Positions 62,873-64,000 of a DNA stretch of 64,000 nucleotides are shown piece after piece. Within the stretch, counting starts at the first letter, position 1, and each line of letters begins with the position of its first letter. Source of the stretch: Apus apus (Eukaryota > Chordata > Aves > Apodiformes > Apodidae); the NCBI RefSeq assembly GCF_020740795.1, contig NC_067284.1:100741440-100805439 (forward strand), in the 5' to 3' direction. Below the pieces are notes generated by a model, which did no database searches, was not told the origin of the DNA, and was given only the letters and a program-made list of their open reading frames with translations. The translations under genes and the position numbers were made by a program.

Positions 62873-64000
62873 GTAAGTTTCTTTTCCCAGTGAAATCCCC
62901 ATTCTCTGGTTTTGGAACTGCTTGTTAAGATGTGAGAAACTTGCATTTAATTTTAGTTTGTGCATGATGTAATTTTGGTATATTTTTTTTAAATTAGGTC
63001 TGATAACCTTCTTTTTTCAAGTGGCATAATTTTAGCCTTTTTTTTTTTCCTGCTTCTGCTACAATTAAGCATAAAAAAGACACACAAACCCAATATTTAC
63101 AATACATTTGCAAGGTTTTAGTGTGATGTTTCATTCTAGTGTAACTTACATGTCCTATGTGTCTAGTCTTCCATTTGAAACCCAGTAGCACTGAATTGAA
63201 TTGGCTTTTCACTGATAACTGGGTTTCTCGTTGCACTTTCCCATTTTTAGATGTAATTTTGAAAGACTTGCACCTGGTGGGTTGATTAGAGGGGAGATGA
63301 ACTATTTTCTTTTTCAAAACACTGCAAACAAATTTAAAAAGGAAGACTAAAAAGCTCAGATCAACCAAATCTTATGACATCATTTTAGAATGTATAACCT
63401 TGGGCAAAAAGGGCCAGTTGCTGGAGTAGTTCTTGAGTAACCTAATTGTTTGATAAGGATCCTTGCCTGTTAAAGTTGTTGATTGTTGGAAACATTCCAT
63501 TTCTAAATTTGGGCCTTACTGCATACCCTGAGGTATGTATACAACCCACTGTAATTACACAGTTTATTACTTTATTAATGAGAGTTATGATAATGTGTTG
63601 GCTCATGAATTCCCTCCAGTCCAGGTATGGTCTCCTAATTGCCCAGGGTTCTGCGATTCCATCATTTGTTCCAGGAATGGTGATGGAAAGCAAAAGCAAA
63701 GCCTTTTCAAGCATGGTTTAAAGAACTAAGACCTTTCCCTAAAGCCCTAAAGCCTCTGTTTGGTGTGATATTGCAACCAAAGGCTGGAAAGGTAGGATAC
63801 TTTTTTAATGCACGCCTAATGAATAATAATAGAAGTGGCAGAAGTAAATTCTTACTACATAATCCCAAGTACCTGAGACTTTGCCAGCTGGAAAGAGAAG
63901 GATGCACACCTTAATTGGCCTTCCTAACCATAACAGAGCACCCCTCTGTACTTTGATCTGGATCTCTCCTGCCTGCCTTTTTGTCTGCGTGGCTGGAAGA

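Larger units (their letters stand above)
55969..64000 (+). other. HIVEP2: inferred HIVEP2 intron 2 onward
   Basis: AT-rich DNA continues to the right edge with no coding exon that I can recognise; in particular there are no C2H2 zinc fingers. Long T runs lie at 59824-59848 and 62734-62762. The second of these precedes a possible but weak exon at 62774-62872. All open frames here are short and without recognisable domains. Confidence 0.5.

Noticed and set aside
62994..63368. 124-codon minus-strand frame near the right edge
   Set aside because: Lys/Phe-rich translation expected from AT-rich DNA; orientation is opposite to the inferred host gene and there are no signals.

Overview
This is vertebrate nuclear DNA, almost certainly from a bird. 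The sequence is AT-rich with sparse CpG, broken by two dense CpG islands. The only interspersed repeats I recognise are CR1-type LINEs with the avian 3' end motif (tcatagaatcatagaa... gtttgggttggaaggga in reverse). There are no operons, CRISPR arrays, rRNA or tRNA genes. Nearly all open reading frames are chance frames, and the longest ones are GC-driven frames inside the CpG islands.

The one secure protein-coding feature is coding exon 1 of AIG1 (androgen-induced gene 1, a multi-pass membrane hydrolase) on the minus strand at 25274-25414. It sits inside the first CpG island (about 24960-26380) and ends at a textbook splice donor. Positions 1-25273 are therefore read as AIG1 intron 1. I found no AIG1 exon 2 there. 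The intron holds one CR1 fragment, a small CpG-bearing patch near 2.6-2.86 kb and several short repeats or palindromes.

From about 26.4 to 50.1 kb lies the spacer between two divergent promoters. It carries four LINE fragments: a CR1 piece on the plus strand, an ancient CR1/L3-like piece on the minus strand, and two CR1 pieces on the minus strand. One of these last two forms a close inverted pair with the plus-strand copy.

The second CpG island (about 50130-53530) holds a plus-strand promoter. It has a TATA box, an initiator at the right spacing and an ATG-free leader ending at a strong splice donor (51853-51970). A further ATG-free exon with good splice signals lies at 55915-55968. In mammals the head-to-head neighbour of AIG1 is HIVEP2 (Schnurri-2), so the right-hand third is inferred to be the HIVEP2 promoter, 5' noncoding exons and first introns. 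That gene name rests on synteny, because no HIVEP2 coding sequence is in the window.

I found no convincing undescribed system. The most useful observations are the architecture of the inferred HIVEP2 promoter (TATA plus initiator plus CRE inside a CpG island, paired D-box-like sites), its candidate leader exons, and a CR1 copy that lacks its 3' tail.
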